A stretch of DNA of 59,130 nt from Sphingobacteriales bacterium. Lineage in GTDB: Bacteria > Bacteroidota > Bacteroidia > Chitinophagales > Chitinophagaceae. The position numbers were made by a program, and so were the translations under genes. The stretch covers positions 1 through 59,130 of the forward strand of contig JAAXIF010000093.1 of assembly GCA_012270485.1 (NCBI GenBank). The letters are read 5' to 3'. The notes below the pieces were generated by a model that saw only the letters and a list, made by a program, of their open reading frames with translations, was not told where the DNA came from and searched no databases. Positions 9,497 through 18,488 of the stretch are shown piece after piece (the first letter of the stretch is position 1; every line of letters starts with the position of its first letter).

Positions 9497-9530
9497 AAAA
9501 ATGCCCCTATTAACAGGGGCATTTTTGTTT
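9497..9530 (+). terminator. intrinsic terminator of hppA
   Basis: AAAAATGCCCCT (9497-9508) and AGGGGCATTTTT (9515-9526) form a perfect 12-bp stem with a six-base loop and a T-rich tail. The symmetric A/T flanks could also work on the other strand, but the only nearby upstream gene is hppA. Confidence 0.9.
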
Positions 9531-9738
9531 TCATATCAACCAGTTAAGTAGACTACCAATCAGTCTCAAAGCCATCCAATCCGGAAAGAAAATACTTGCC
9601 AAAAAGCACCGTAGATATTTATGCTTCACCATAAAAATTGCTTAGCATATTTATACGGCTAAATTTTATCATCCTTCCTTGATGATTTTAAGAAAAACAT
9701 ATTAATTTTCTTCTTATTTAAAGAATAACACATTTATC

Positions 9739-10221
9739 GTGAAACATAGTATTGACATCTTTATACTAGGTATCATTTTTATGGTTGGTTGTGACAACAG
9801 TGCTGAAAAAACGAAATCGCCTGAAGAAACAACGGTTGTCATCCCTGCTGATTCCATTTCAGAACTACGGTCTACTGTTCGTAAAGAAGCTGTTGTGTCG
9901 CACCAGCAAAAAGTGCCGGATGAATTCAACGACTGGAAATTTGCAGTACATCTATATGAAACAGAACGCCGTTTTCATTATACAGTTAGAATGCAATACA
10001 AAGAATTGCGCATTACCGACTCCATCAATATCCCCAATTTGGGAAAGGAACCCATCGTAAAAATCCAAAAAGACAGTCAACCCTACTCCTGTACCATTGG
10101 TTTTTTAGATAAAAAAGGCGTTTTCAAACCTTATTACAGAGCCAGTATCCAAAAAGAACAATTCCGCTTTAAAAAGATTGCGGCGTATGGGGTTGGGGTT
10201 ACGTTGGTCAATAGACCATAG
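9739..10221 (+). CDS. hypothetical lipoprotein
   Basis: 160 residues from a GTG start. The signal peptide MKHSIDIFILGIIFMVGC ends in the lipobox MVGC (Cys18). The mature part is polar with a short beta-rich region (FAVHLYETERRFHYTVRMQY). No family recognised. The reading frame ends inside a word repeat: the last codons and TAG are part of the CAATAGACCATAG arm. It precedes blaI by about 100 bases that hold that hairpin and the BlaI operators, so it is probably a separate transcript. The 9531-9738 upstream region shows no other gene. Confidence 0.6.
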   Translation: MKHSIDIFILGIIFMVGCDNSAEKTKSPEETTVVIPADSISELRSTVRKEAVVSHQQKVPDEFNDWKFAVHLYETERRFHYTVRMQYKELRITDSINIPNLGKEPIVKIQKDSQPYSCTIGFLDKKGVFKPYYRASIQKEQFRFKKIAAYGVGVTLVNRP

Positions 10222-10255
10222 TCCATGGACCATGGTCTATTGACTATGGACTCTT
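10209..10255. repeat. ATGGTCCATAG-family hairpin overlapping a stop codon
   Basis: CAATAGACCAT (10209-10219) and ATGGTCTATTG (10232-10242) are exact complements; AGTCCAT and ATGGACT words extend the symmetry. The same vocabulary occurs at 44168-44285 and 47005-47152. The lipoprotein stop codon at 10219-10221 lies inside it. Confidence 0.85.
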
Positions 10256-10274
10256 AACATATCTTTTCTTGTTC

Positions 10275-10319
10275 ATTTACGACTAACCTCGTAAATTGCT
10301 TACGAATTAAATCGTAAAG
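10275..10319. promoter_or_regulatory. two BlaI-type operators, TTACGA-N6-TCGTAA
   Basis: Operator 1: ATTTACGA (10275-10282), six bases, TCGTAAAT (10289-10296). Operator 2: TTACGA (10300-10305), six bases, TCGTAA (10312-10317). The centres are 23 bp apart, about two helical turns, and the second operator ends four bases before the blaI ATG. The layout matches how BlaI/MecI dimers bind paired dyads to repress their own operon. Confidence 0.8.
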
Positions 10320-10320
10320 C

Positions 10321-10698
10321 ATGGCTAAGAACATTAAGCCCACAGAAAGTGAGCTGGAAATACTTCGGGTTTTATGGGACAAAGGAACTGCTACTGTTCG
10401 TGAAGTACATGAAATATTGAGTGAGCACAAAGATGCGGGTTATACCACGACTCTTAAACTTATGCAGATCATGTTTGAAAAGGGTATTGTGAAAAGAGAC
10501 GACAGTAGCAAGACCCATATTTACCGCGCCAATATCAGTCGCGAAAGCACACAGCAACAGATCGTTGGTAAAATGATCAACTCATTGTTTGGAGGATCTT
10601 CCAGTCAACTGGTGATGCAGGCTCTGGGTAACCAAACACCGAATAAAGAAGAATTGGAAGAGATCCAAAAGCTATTGGATAACTTGAAAAAGCAATAA
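10321..10698 (+). CDS. blaI: BlaI/MecI/CopY-family transcriptional repressor
   Basis: 125 residues. The winged-helix N-terminus (PTESELEILRVLWDKGTATV, then YTTTLKLMQIMFEKG) is the Penicillinase_R signature. The C-terminal half (about 80-125) would form the dimer. It ends one base before the BlaR1-like gene, so the two are translated together. The paired dyads upstream imply autoregulation. In Bacteroidota such pairs are widespread and mostly not linked to beta-lactam resistance, so the gene symbol describes the family and not the inducer. Confidence 0.9.
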   Translation: MAKNIKPTESELEILRVLWDKGTATVREVHEILSEHKDAGYTTTLKLMQIMFEKGIVKRDDSSKTHIYRANISRESTQQQIVGKMINSLFGGSSSQLVMQALGNQTPNKEELEEIQKLLDNLKKQ

Positions 10699-10699
10699 A

Positions 10700-12601
10700 A
10701 TGCTCCCTGTCTTTCAATCAATTTTTCTACAATCTCTGGGTTATGCCATTGCGAATAGTTTATGGCAGATGGCAATTTTGTGGCTATTGTATCTACTGAT
10801 GACATCACTCGCCAAGCCTAGGGCTTCTGTAAAATATAGTCTGGCCGTTATTTTACAAAGCATTGGTTTTATCTGGTTCATCATCACTTTATTCTTTTAT
10901 TACAGTGCCTATCAACAATGGACACCCATTGCTAACGGAACAGCATCCGGTACCATTACTACCGTTGTACCACCGGGAGCGGGCTTTCGATCCACTATTT
11001 TAAAATTGATGATATGGGCAGAACAATTATTGCCCTATTTATCCGCAGCCTATTTGATCTTGATGATCTTCTTATCTGTCAAATGGATCATCGGTTATCG
11101 GTATACACTGCAAATAAGAAAAGAGGGATTGGTGAAAATGCCGGCTAACTGGCGGGTATTTGTACAAGACACTGCTCTACAATTGGGTATTACAAGAGAA
11201 GTGCGCATTTTTTTGTCTGAGAAAATAGCGTCTCCCCTCACCATTGGTTTTTTAAAACCTTTGATTCTTGTACCGGTAGCCAGTATCAATCATTTAAGCG
11301 TGGCACAATTGGAAGCCATTTTATTACACGAGTTGGCGCATATCAAACGATACGATTATCTCGTCAATATTTTGTTATCTGTTGCTGAGATCAGTTTGTT
11401 CTTTAATCCATTTACCAGATTATTCTCGGCTCATATCCGTAAAGAAAGAGAGAATAGTTGCGATGACTGGGTATTGCAATTTCAATACAGCGCTTCTACC
11501 TATGCTGAAGCCTTATTGAGAATGGCTCAATTACAAGCCGCACCTGGATTGGTTATGGCTGCAGCAGGCTCACACCAACATGAATTATTGAACAGGGTAA
11601 AGCGAATGATCGGTGCACATGAAAACAGATTTACTTACAAGAAACAGCTCTTATCATTTTTATTGGTAACCGGCATTTTGAGTTCAGTTGCCTGGTTTCA
11701 TCCTACGCAGTCGGAAAAGAGCACTGCAGAGACCCTACCAAAAGTTGCAGATACAACCATCATAAATCGGGTAAGAGAAGTGCAACCCGTTGCCATAGAA
11801 CCTATGGCTGTGAAAGTGACCAATCCCCTATTCAATCCCGCTTTCTTTTTATCCAATTCTTTGAAAAAAGAAATGAGTGAAAACCTGGAGCAAGCATCAA
11901 GAGAAATAGAAGCGTCATTGAATAGCAAAGAGGTAAGAGAAGCGATTCAACAAATACCTGCAACATTACAAGGTGCTTTTCAAAAAATACAAACTGAAAA
12001 AAATTGGGAACTATCTGACTGGAAAGATGAACTGTTTAAAATAGAAAAAGCAGAACAGGAAATGAAGCAGGCGTATAAAACACTAGACACCAGCACCATG
12101 CCTGTTTATGTACGTAAACCTTTTAAAGAGGAATATGAAAAGGACATGCAGCGAATGGAAAAAGATTTACAAGAAGCAAAGCTGACCATTGCGAAGGAAA
12201 TGAAAGCGAGTTTATTGAGCAAAACAGAACAGGAAAAAATCAGCAAAGAAGTTGAAATGGCGATAAAAGCTGTGGAAGATTTACATCTACAAAAAATCAT
12301 TCCGTCTAGCCTTGAATCACTGGAAAATATGATAGCGGCTTTTGAGAAGCTGGATAAAAAACTAAAACCTATTCAGCCGCCATCTCCGGAAAAACCCAAC
12401 ATCAAAAAATCGGTTGTTGAAGAAAAAAGAAAAGAAAAAGAGAATGCCGAGCAGGAGACAAAGATCATCATAAAAGATCCGACTGAAATCTTGTCGATAC
12501 TGAATCGTTTGATGATCTCTGACATAAAAAATGATCAGTTGGCCTACCCTGCTGCTTTCAGTGAGTATGACGCTGTATGGGTAAAGAAAAAATGCTACTA
12601 G
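10700..12601 (+). CDS. BlaR1/MecR1-like M56 membrane metallopeptidase
   Basis: Membrane sensor protease expected to relieve repression by the BlaI-type protein encoded just upstream. N-terminal membrane helices (about 10-120) precede the zinc site HELAH (His210, Glu211, His214) and a further helix (YLVNILLSVAEISLF). After a last membrane segment (about 317-335) the extracytoplasmic part is a long Lys/Glu-rich helical region (about 390-560), probably coiled coil, and no penicillin-binding sensor domain. The frame ends at TAG after VKKKCY, but another frame continues in a protein-like way to 12684, so the C-terminus may be frameshifted. Confidence 0.85.
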   Translation: MLPVFQSIFLQSLGYAIANSLWQMAILWLLYLLMTSLAKPRASVKYSLAVILQSIGFIWFIITLFFYYSAYQQWTPIANGTASGTITTVVPPGAGFRSTILKLMIWAEQLLPYLSAAYLILMIFLSVKWIIGYRYTLQIRKEGLVKMPANWRVFVQDTALQLGITREVRIFLSEKIASPLTIGFLKPLILVPVASINHLSVAQLEAILLHELAHIKRYDYLVNILLSVAEISLFFNPFTRLFSAHIRKERENSCDDWVLQFQYSASTYAEALLRMAQLQAAPGLVMAAAGSHQHELLNRVKRMIGAHENRFTYKKQLLSFLLVTGILSSVAWFHPTQSEKSTAETLPKVADTTIINRVREVQPVAIEPMAVKVTNPLFNPAFFLSNSLKKEMSENLEQASREIEASLNSKEVREAIQQIPATLQGAFQKIQTEKNWELSDWKDELFKIEKAEQEMKQAYKTLDTSTMPVYVRKPFKEEYEKDMQRMEKDLQEAKLTIAKEMKASLLSKTEQEKISKEVEMAIKAVEDLHLQKIIPSSLESLENMIAAFEKLDKKLKPIQPPSPEKPNIKKSVVEEKRKEKENAEQETKIIIKDPTEILSILNRLMISDIKNDQLAYPAAFSEYDAVWVKKKCY

Positions 12602-12684
12602 ACTGGTATCAACAACAATTACTTCAACAATGGATGCAAGACAATAATGTTACCATAAGAATTTTGAAGAAAGCCAGACTCTAA
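12577..12684 (+). other. out-of-frame continuation of the M56 peptidase C-terminus
   Basis: A frame offset by -1 from the M56 gene runs from ATG 12577 to TAA 12682-12684 and reads MGKEKMLLDWYQQQLLQQWM, then QDNNVTIRILKKARL. It fills the gap up to the porP stop at 12687. An A6 run sits at the point where the frames cross (12586-12591). A one-base indel (natural or sequencing) or ribosomal slippage would fuse it to the upstream protein. Confidence 0.4.
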
Positions 12685-12686
12685 TC

Positions 12687-13715
12687 TTACCAGAGATTAC
12701 GTGGACACCAATCTCCATATTTATTCCCCAACTGAAACCCAATCAATATCTCATGTGTTCCTTTACTTACTGTATTGAGTCTTGAAGTTTGCAGGTCATA
12801 AGAATATCCAATATTGATATTGTGACTCACATTCAATCCCACCATCCCGGCAAATCCATCTTGATAGCGATAAGAACCTCCTAACCATAAAAGATCCTGG
12901 TACATAAACTTGGCGTTCAGATCAAAACCAATGGGTAAAGGAGATACATAGCGGATAAGCGTGGAAGGCAATAAACTGACATCTTGTGATAACTGCATTC
13001 GATAACCGGCACTAAAAAATAAATGTGGTACGAGTTTCCCTTTTTCTACATACACCGTATTATTCGAGAATGCTACATTTTGTGGAACAATTTGTTGTGC
13101 AGACACCCCTATGAAATAGTCTTTTGCGTACAACCATAATCCTGCACTGATATCTGGTCTTATTTGATTTATCAATCCACTGCCCGCAACAGCAGGATCC
13201 ACAGTTGTAGAACCAAAATTGAGTTTGGAAGCATCCAAACTCATATTACTGATCCCTGCTGAAACACCTGCAGATAAACTGGTAGTAGGAGAAATACCCA
13301 AGTGATAAGAATAAGTACCAAAAGCCGCAAAGCGATTCAGAGGTCCGGTCTTATCATTCAACATGGTAAACCCAATTCCATGATGTGGTTCAGCAGACTG
13401 ATAACTTTGCCAATAAGCCTGTCCGCGTGGATTCTCACCTCTGGCACGCATACTGGTAGCCGTTTCCCAACCAAAATCATTTTTCTTCAAAGGTCCATGC
13501 ATGGTGATATAAGTAGTTACCGGTGCATCTTGTACGCCTACCCACTGCAATCTGTGAGAAGTTTTTACATCCCAATAATTTTCAATCCCTGCAACAGCCG
13601 GATTGATGATATAATTATTCATGATGTATTGGGTATAGTATGGACGCTGTTGCGCATTTGCAGCAACAATCAAACAAACCCCTATGATCCATCCATATAT
13701 TTTCAATATATTCAT
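12687..13715 (-). CDS. type IX secretion system PorP/SprF family protein
   Basis: 342 residues with a signal peptide ending ANAQ, then QRPYYTQYIMNNYIINPAVA, the family hallmark. The rest is a predicted outer-membrane beta barrel of repeated aromatic strands (LWLGGSYRYQDGFAGMVGLN). PorP/SprF proteins work with secreted proteins carrying the type B T9SS C-terminal signal. Here the partner is encoded immediately upstream, with one base between its stop and this ATG, so the two form an operon. Confidence 0.92.
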   Translation of the reverse strand: MNILKIYGWIIGVCLIVAANAQQRPYYTQYIMNNYIINPAVAGIENYWDVKTSHRLQWVGVQDAPVTTYITMHGPLKKNDFGWETATSMRARGENPRGQAYWQSYQSAEPHHGIGFTMLNDKTGPLNRFAAFGTYSYHLGISPTTSLSAGVSAGISNMSLDASKLNFGSTTVDPAVAGSGLINQIRPDISAGLWLYAKDYFIGVSAQQIVPQNVAFSNNTVYVEKGKLVPHLFFSAGYRMQLSQDVSLLPSTLIRYVSPLPIGFDLNAKFMYQDLLWLGGSYRYQDGFAGMVGLNVSHNINIGYSYDLQTSRLNTVSKGTHEILIGFQLGNKYGDWCPRNLW

Positions 13716-13716
13716 G

Positions 13717-16700
13717 CTATCGGATAATCGTTATGGAACCGGTATACATCGGTTTACCATTTTTAGGATTAATGATATAATAGTACGTACCAATGGGTAA
13801 TACCTGACCGTTTGACCTACCGTCCCAAGCTCTGTTATATCCAAAAGAACGAAAAACAATTTGTCCATACCTGTTAAATACATCAACGGTTGCACCGGGA
13901 TAGCTTTCAAGATACTTAATATCCCAGGTATCATTGATGCCATCGCCATTGGGTGAAAATGCATTGGGTATTTCCGGCGATTTTAACACTTTGATAAAAA
14001 TCGTATCACTCACCGAACACCCCCCCTCACCTGTTACCGTAAATGTATATCGGATATCATCTACCGGTTTGGAGACAGGAGAATATACGGTATCGCTGCT
14101 CAAAAAGGATGGCGGGGTCCACAAATAACTGAGATCATTTCCATACACGAAAGCAGGATTCAATTTGATTTGTCCACCTTCCAATACCGTTACTCGCTGT
14201 GTTCCCATGTTTAATACCGGAAGCGGATAAATGGTTAAAGTAACCGTTGCTGTATCACTACCACAACCGGCAGCACTATATACATGTAAGGTGGTGTTGA
14301 ATGAACCGGAGTCTTTATAAGCACGTACCGGATTCTGAATAGATGAAGTATTGCCTTTCCCCAAATTCCACACCCATCTGGTGGGTAATACCGCCGATCT
14401 CATGGCACTTTGATCGATGAATGATACCGGTTCATCAAAACATACATCCGCAGCCGATACGGTGAATGCAGCTAATGGATTGGGATGTACTGTAATGGTT
14501 TTTGTTACTTCACTCACACAAGTATTACCACCTGAATAAGACAGCATACGGATATTGAAGTTTTGTCCGGCAGTATTCGACACCGCATACTTATAATTAT
14601 AGGCTTTATTCATAGCCGGTGTTTCATCGGTTTGAAATACGGCAGGACTATTCACCCGATCCCAATAAATTTCAGATTTGGTAACCGCACCGAAATCAAC
14701 TGTAGACTTATTTAAAATCACCACCGGGGTTTTAGCGCAGAGTACAGTATTCATTTGTACTTCAAAATCGGCTTTGGGTATGGACCCGTTAACAGTAAAG
14801 TTCTGAGAGATGGTGTTGACACATCCATCTTTGGAAGTTACCCTAAGAGACACGGCATAATTATCAGACTTATTGTATTTCACCTGTGGATTCTTCAGCG
14901 TACTGCTGGTAATATTCGGTGCAGGACTTACTGCAGGTGTTCCTGCATTAAAATTCCATAGATAAGTAAACTGGGATTCGGAGCCATCGGAAATTTTACT
15001 GGTATCCGTGAACTGTGCACTGGCATCATTCAAACAGACTTCCGGCAAAATAAATCCGGGTTGAGGTAATGGATGTACAAAGGGAAGTGTGGCCGGAATA
15101 AACAGATCACTTTTACAACCGGATGCTGTTTCTACTTGCAAACTCACATTCTTACCACCCGTGGTAGTATACTTTGTGGTTTGTTGTGCATTGGTGCTGG
15201 CAACAATATTTCCTTTTCCATCACCTAAGTCCCATGTCCATTTAGTAATGGTACCAACTTGACTGGTGGACGCATCCGTAAACGTAATATCAGTATCTGT
15301 ACAACGTATAGTAGAGAAATTAAAATTAGCAATAGGTTTGGTAGTGATGGTTAACACTTTAGTAGTTTCTTCCGATATACATCCAATGTCTGAAATGGTA
15401 CGAAGTTTTACATTGTAACTTCCAGGTTGGGCATACACCACTCCATGTGTTTCTGTGGTAAGATCGAGATTGCTACCATTCCCCAAATCCCAGAGCCATC
15501 GCACTCCGGATGTCTTTGGGGTCGTGAAACTCACCACATCAGAAACACATCCAGTAGATATAAAGTTAAAATCAGCTACGGGTTTACTATTTACTTTAAT
15601 GGGGATCGAAAATACCTGATCTGTACTACCACAACCATCAGGTGTAGCAGATGTGGTATATAGCTTAATTGTATCTCTTAATGCATTGGTATTTGATGAA
15701 GCGAATTGAAATGTCTTCCCCGTGCTAAAATAATACAAGCGCTGCCCGCTTACTAAGGGCGTACTATCAGCAATCGGAGCATTTATGGTACCAATGGCAG
15801 CATTGGGTGTAATATTAGGAGCGGCTGTAAAATCCCATCTAAGGCTGGTCGGTTGAAACCCAAGTGGTACAGAAAATTGAAAGGGAGTATTTATACAGGT
15901 AACAGCGGAGTCAACACGTGTATATGGATTACTGAATGTAGCTTGTCGACTAAAGTCTCTCAAATTTGTACCTGCATTGTATCCATAACTTTCTGCAGCT
16001 CCAAATCCGTATGCGATGGCATTAAACCCTGTATCTGAATAAAGATTGTGAGACCCTGCTGAAACATTTAAAGTAGCATAATAATAATTCGATTCAGAGG
16101 GATGAACCTTAAAAGAATCCGTAATTAAATTGCCGTCTAGTTTGAAACTTTTCTCCCCACCCTTTTTTACTACAACGTTAATATAGCTTTGAATAATATT
16201 AAATCGATTAGCAGAATACAGTGTTATATCATTGATTGTTTGTTCAACAGGGCTTAATAGAATCATTTCAGGATCACCACCTGGCGAGGTGTTAGGGTTT
16301 CCTTCTGTTCCTTGGGTGGTACAGTATTGAGCTACTAAAATAGGCTTATCAGATTCAATGAGATTTGGCAAGGCAGCTCCAGTTCCTGATATGTTACTAT
16401 TCTTAAACTGGTAGTAAAAATTGTTTACTAATTGAGTAGTAGGAATAGTATTCCCGTTCAATTTGACGATGGTAGATGGATCAGAAACACAAATCCTATA
16501 AAAATTATTTGGCTGAGGACTGGTGGGAACAGTTAAATATTTTTTCCCCCATGCGACAATTGGAAATGCTTGAGCAAATAAATTATCTGCACTGCCACTA
16601 TTACCACTTCCGATACTAATTTTGCCTGCACCTGAAAAAACTGCTATTTTTTTGCATGATCCGGAACTATTAGAACTAATCGATTTGATTTTCGATCCTG

Positions 16701-17388
16701 TCAAGTCTGATCCTGTTATACCATTAGTAGTTCCTAGTACACTATAGATCTGACCTCTATTCAATTTAACCGTAAATGGCTTGTTTACTTCTTTATTATT
16801 TCTATTAGGTGCACTTGGTGTTATTTCAACTAAAGTATTATCCTCTGTAGCAATTACGAAGAAAAATGAATTAGAAAAAAGATCATTAGAAAACTGAGAA
16901 TAACTAAGTGCATAATATTCTTGCCCTAATGTATTTGTTGGAAATAATAATGAAGCTCCTGAAACGCTCTGGTTATAAATATGGGCATAAGCTACAATAT
17001 CTTCAGTACTAGTAATATGTATACCATGATTATATGTCCCTGTATCTGCAATTCTTGTGTCTTGATTTCCAGATTTGGGTATTGGATTTGAAACTGTTAC
17101 TTGACCCTTTGTAACTGTATAACTTTGAGTATAGTTAATGGATGGGATTTCAACTTTTACAGTTGCATCTTTATTTGATGTAAAATAGAGTATCATGTCT
17201 TGTGTCCCACCATTAGATTGAGGCAGCCCTGTGGTTAATGAAACCATTCTTACATGATATCCATATCCTAGCCAAAAATCCTTGCCTTTATTAGAAAAAT
17301 CTTGAGCATACGTGTAAAAGACACTACAGAGAAGCAGTGTCAGTAAAAGCAATTTTCTGATATTCAGCGGAGAATTCAACACAAACAC
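13717..17388 (-). CDS. giant T9SS-secreted protein: IgGFc-binding-like N-terminus, PKD repeats, type B sorting domain
   Basis: 1223 residues. A signal peptide (about 8-29, KLLLLTLLLCSVFYTYAQ) precedes an IgGFc-binding-like domain (about 30-470; FSNKGKDFWLGYGYHVRM). Several PKD-type beta domains (about 610-1120) repeat phrases such as WLWDLGNGS, WTWDLGDGKG and WVWNLGKGN. The last ~85 residues are the gliding-motility-associated CHU_C domain: IPNAFSPNGDGINDTW and GTYYYIINPKNGKPMYTGS. It should be secreted and held at the cell surface as an adhesin or matrix protein. Cotranscribed with the PorP/SprF gene. Confidence 0.92.
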   Translation of the reverse strand: MFVLNSPLNIRKLLLLTLLLCSVFYTYAQDFSNKGKDFWLGYGYHVRMVSLTTGLPQSNGGTQDMILYFTSNKDATVKVEIPSINYTQSYTVTKGQVTVSNPIPKSGNQDTRIADTGTYNHGIHITSTEDIVAYAHIYNQSVSGASLLFPTNTLGQEYYALSYSQFSNDLFSNSFFFVIATEDNTLVEITPSAPNRNNKEVNKPFTVKLNRGQIYSVLGTTNGITGSDLTGSKIKSISSNSSGSCKKIAVFSGAGKISIGSGNSGSADNLFAQAFPIVAWGKKYLTVPTSPQPNNFYRICVSDPSTIVKLNGNTIPTTQLVNNFYYQFKNSNISGTGAALPNLIESDKPILVAQYCTTQGTEGNPNTSPGGDPEMILLSPVEQTINDITLYSANRFNIIQSYINVVVKKGGEKSFKLDGNLITDSFKVHPSESNYYYATLNVSAGSHNLYSDTGFNAIAYGFGAAESYGYNAGTNLRDFSRQATFSNPYTRVDSAVTCINTPFQFSVPLGFQPTSLRWDFTAAPNITPNAAIGTINAPIADSTPLVSGQRLYYFSTGKTFQFASSNTNALRDTIKLYTTSATPDGCGSTDQVFSIPIKVNSKPVADFNFISTGCVSDVVSFTTPKTSGVRWLWDLGNGSNLDLTTETHGVVYAQPGSYNVKLRTISDIGCISEETTKVLTITTKPIANFNFSTIRCTDTDITFTDASTSQVGTITKWTWDLGDGKGNIVASTNAQQTTKYTTTGGKNVSLQVETASGCKSDLFIPATLPFVHPLPQPGFILPEVCLNDASAQFTDTSKISDGSESQFTYLWNFNAGTPAVSPAPNITSSTLKNPQVKYNKSDNYAVSLRVTSKDGCVNTISQNFTVNGSIPKADFEVQMNTVLCAKTPVVILNKSTVDFGAVTKSEIYWDRVNSPAVFQTDETPAMNKAYNYKYAVSNTAGQNFNIRMLSYSGGNTCVSEVTKTITVHPNPLAAFTVSAADVCFDEPVSFIDQSAMRSAVLPTRWVWNLGKGNTSSIQNPVRAYKDSGSFNTTLHVYSAAGCGSDTATVTLTIYPLPVLNMGTQRVTVLEGGQIKLNPAFVYGNDLSYLWTPPSFLSSDTVYSPVSKPVDDIRYTFTVTGEGGCSVSDTIFIKVLKSPEIPNAFSPNGDGINDTWDIKYLESYPGATVDVFNRYGQIVFRSFGYNRAWDGRSNGQVLPIGTYYYIINPKNGKPMYTGSITIIR

Positions 17389-17456
17389 AACATTGACAAC
17401 AATAGGTTACAAAGGTTTAAAATTAAGGGTTCAACCCTATTCCAACCCAAGATTAT

Positions 17457-18086
17457 TTAAATGGATAAAACGTTGCCTTTCAGGAGTGAATGCGCCGATG
17501 GACCCATACAAAACAATAAGTCCAAAATGCTGAGATTGGGTTGAAACCCGATTCTGTCCTCAAATACCTGCCGATATCGGATAGAAGCATCATCCGATTG
17601 AAAGTTTTTGGGCATCCATCGGTTCCGCGCATCAAAGCTGTTTTCCGGAATTTGGGTTTGATAGGATGAGGTTTCAGAAAAGCCGGCTGGCACTTTTAAT
17701 ACTCTCCATAACCACTGTTGGATATCCCGATTGAGGTCGAGCAGGTACACTGGTCTGGAACTAAAGATCCTTTCCAACCCATCCCGGTAGAATTCATAAA
17801 AAGGTGACCGGTTATAACATGACTCAATTGTTCGCCAATGCTGTTGTTGCCAAGGCAGGGAATAACTGATACGAACATCTTGAATGGGCTGCTTCTGGTC
17901 ACGCCCTTTTTCCAGCGGAACCGATAAAGTCACCAATCCATTACTACCCGCCAACACCATTCTATTGCGAAAACTCATTTTTTGGAAGCTTTCATATACT
18001 TCAAATTCAATATTTGAAAAATGAAACAAAGTATTAATGTAATTAATACTTCCAAAATATTGATATTCAATTAATAAATTAGACAT
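17457..18086 (-). CDS. WbqC-like family protein
   Basis: 209 residues, cytoplasmic. The features IEYQYFGSINYINTLFHFSN, FRNRMVLAGSNGLVTLSVPL and HWRTIESCYNRSPFYEFYRD are typical of the WbqC family, which is found in O-antigen loci and widely in Bacteroidota. Its biochemical role is not established. It ends 68 bases before the giant T9SS gene starts on the same strand. On its other side the accessory island begins. Confidence 0.85.
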   Translation of the reverse strand: MSNLLIEYQYFGSINYINTLFHFSNIEFEVYESFQKMSFRNRMVLAGSNGLVTLSVPLEKGRDQKQPIQDVRISYSLPWQQQHWRTIESCYNRSPFYEFYRDGLERIFSSRPVYLLDLNRDIQQWLWRVLKVPAGFSETSSYQTQIPENSFDARNRWMPKNFQSDDASIRYRQVFEDRIGFQPNLSILDLLFCMGPSAHSLLKGNVLSI

Positions 18087-18488
18087 ATTGTATTAAAACT
18101 AACAAAAATGATAAACCCCCGTAATCAACGTCAAATAATCATTATAAAACATGATTTACTAATTCAAATAAACATCATAATTTAATGATTATTAATTATT
18201 TATGATTAAAATTATTGACTAAATAAAATAGCAAACAAGAATCTTGTAAAATTTCATTGAAAAACTAAATTATTTGGGATTTCGTTTTATAAAAAAAGCG
18301 GCTACGATATACAAAATGCCACAAGCCAAGTCTCACGGTTTTAGCGATTAAAGGTAAAACGGCAGTTCCCTACTCCTATTCACAATTCATCAACATTTGA
18401 GGTTTTTACTAAGGGTTTTAGGGTTACTAAACTGATTGGTTAGATATAAACTTTTCCCCTCTTTGGGATAATACATATTAAACATTTT
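18087..18488. other. AT-rich intergenic region at the island edge
   Basis: About 400 bases without a convincing gene. 18087-18290 is very AT-rich. 18293-18350 is less so and includes GCGGCTACGATATACAAAAT, which I could not assign. No clear terminal inverted repeat for the following transposase was found by eye. Confidence 0.5.

Noticed and set aside
5746..12601. Beta-lactam resistance locus made of the class C-fold hydrolase and the BlaI/BlaR1 pair
   Set aside because: The genes are separated by hppA and a lipoprotein gene, the hydrolase has HNG in place of KTG, and the M56 protein has no penicillin sensor.
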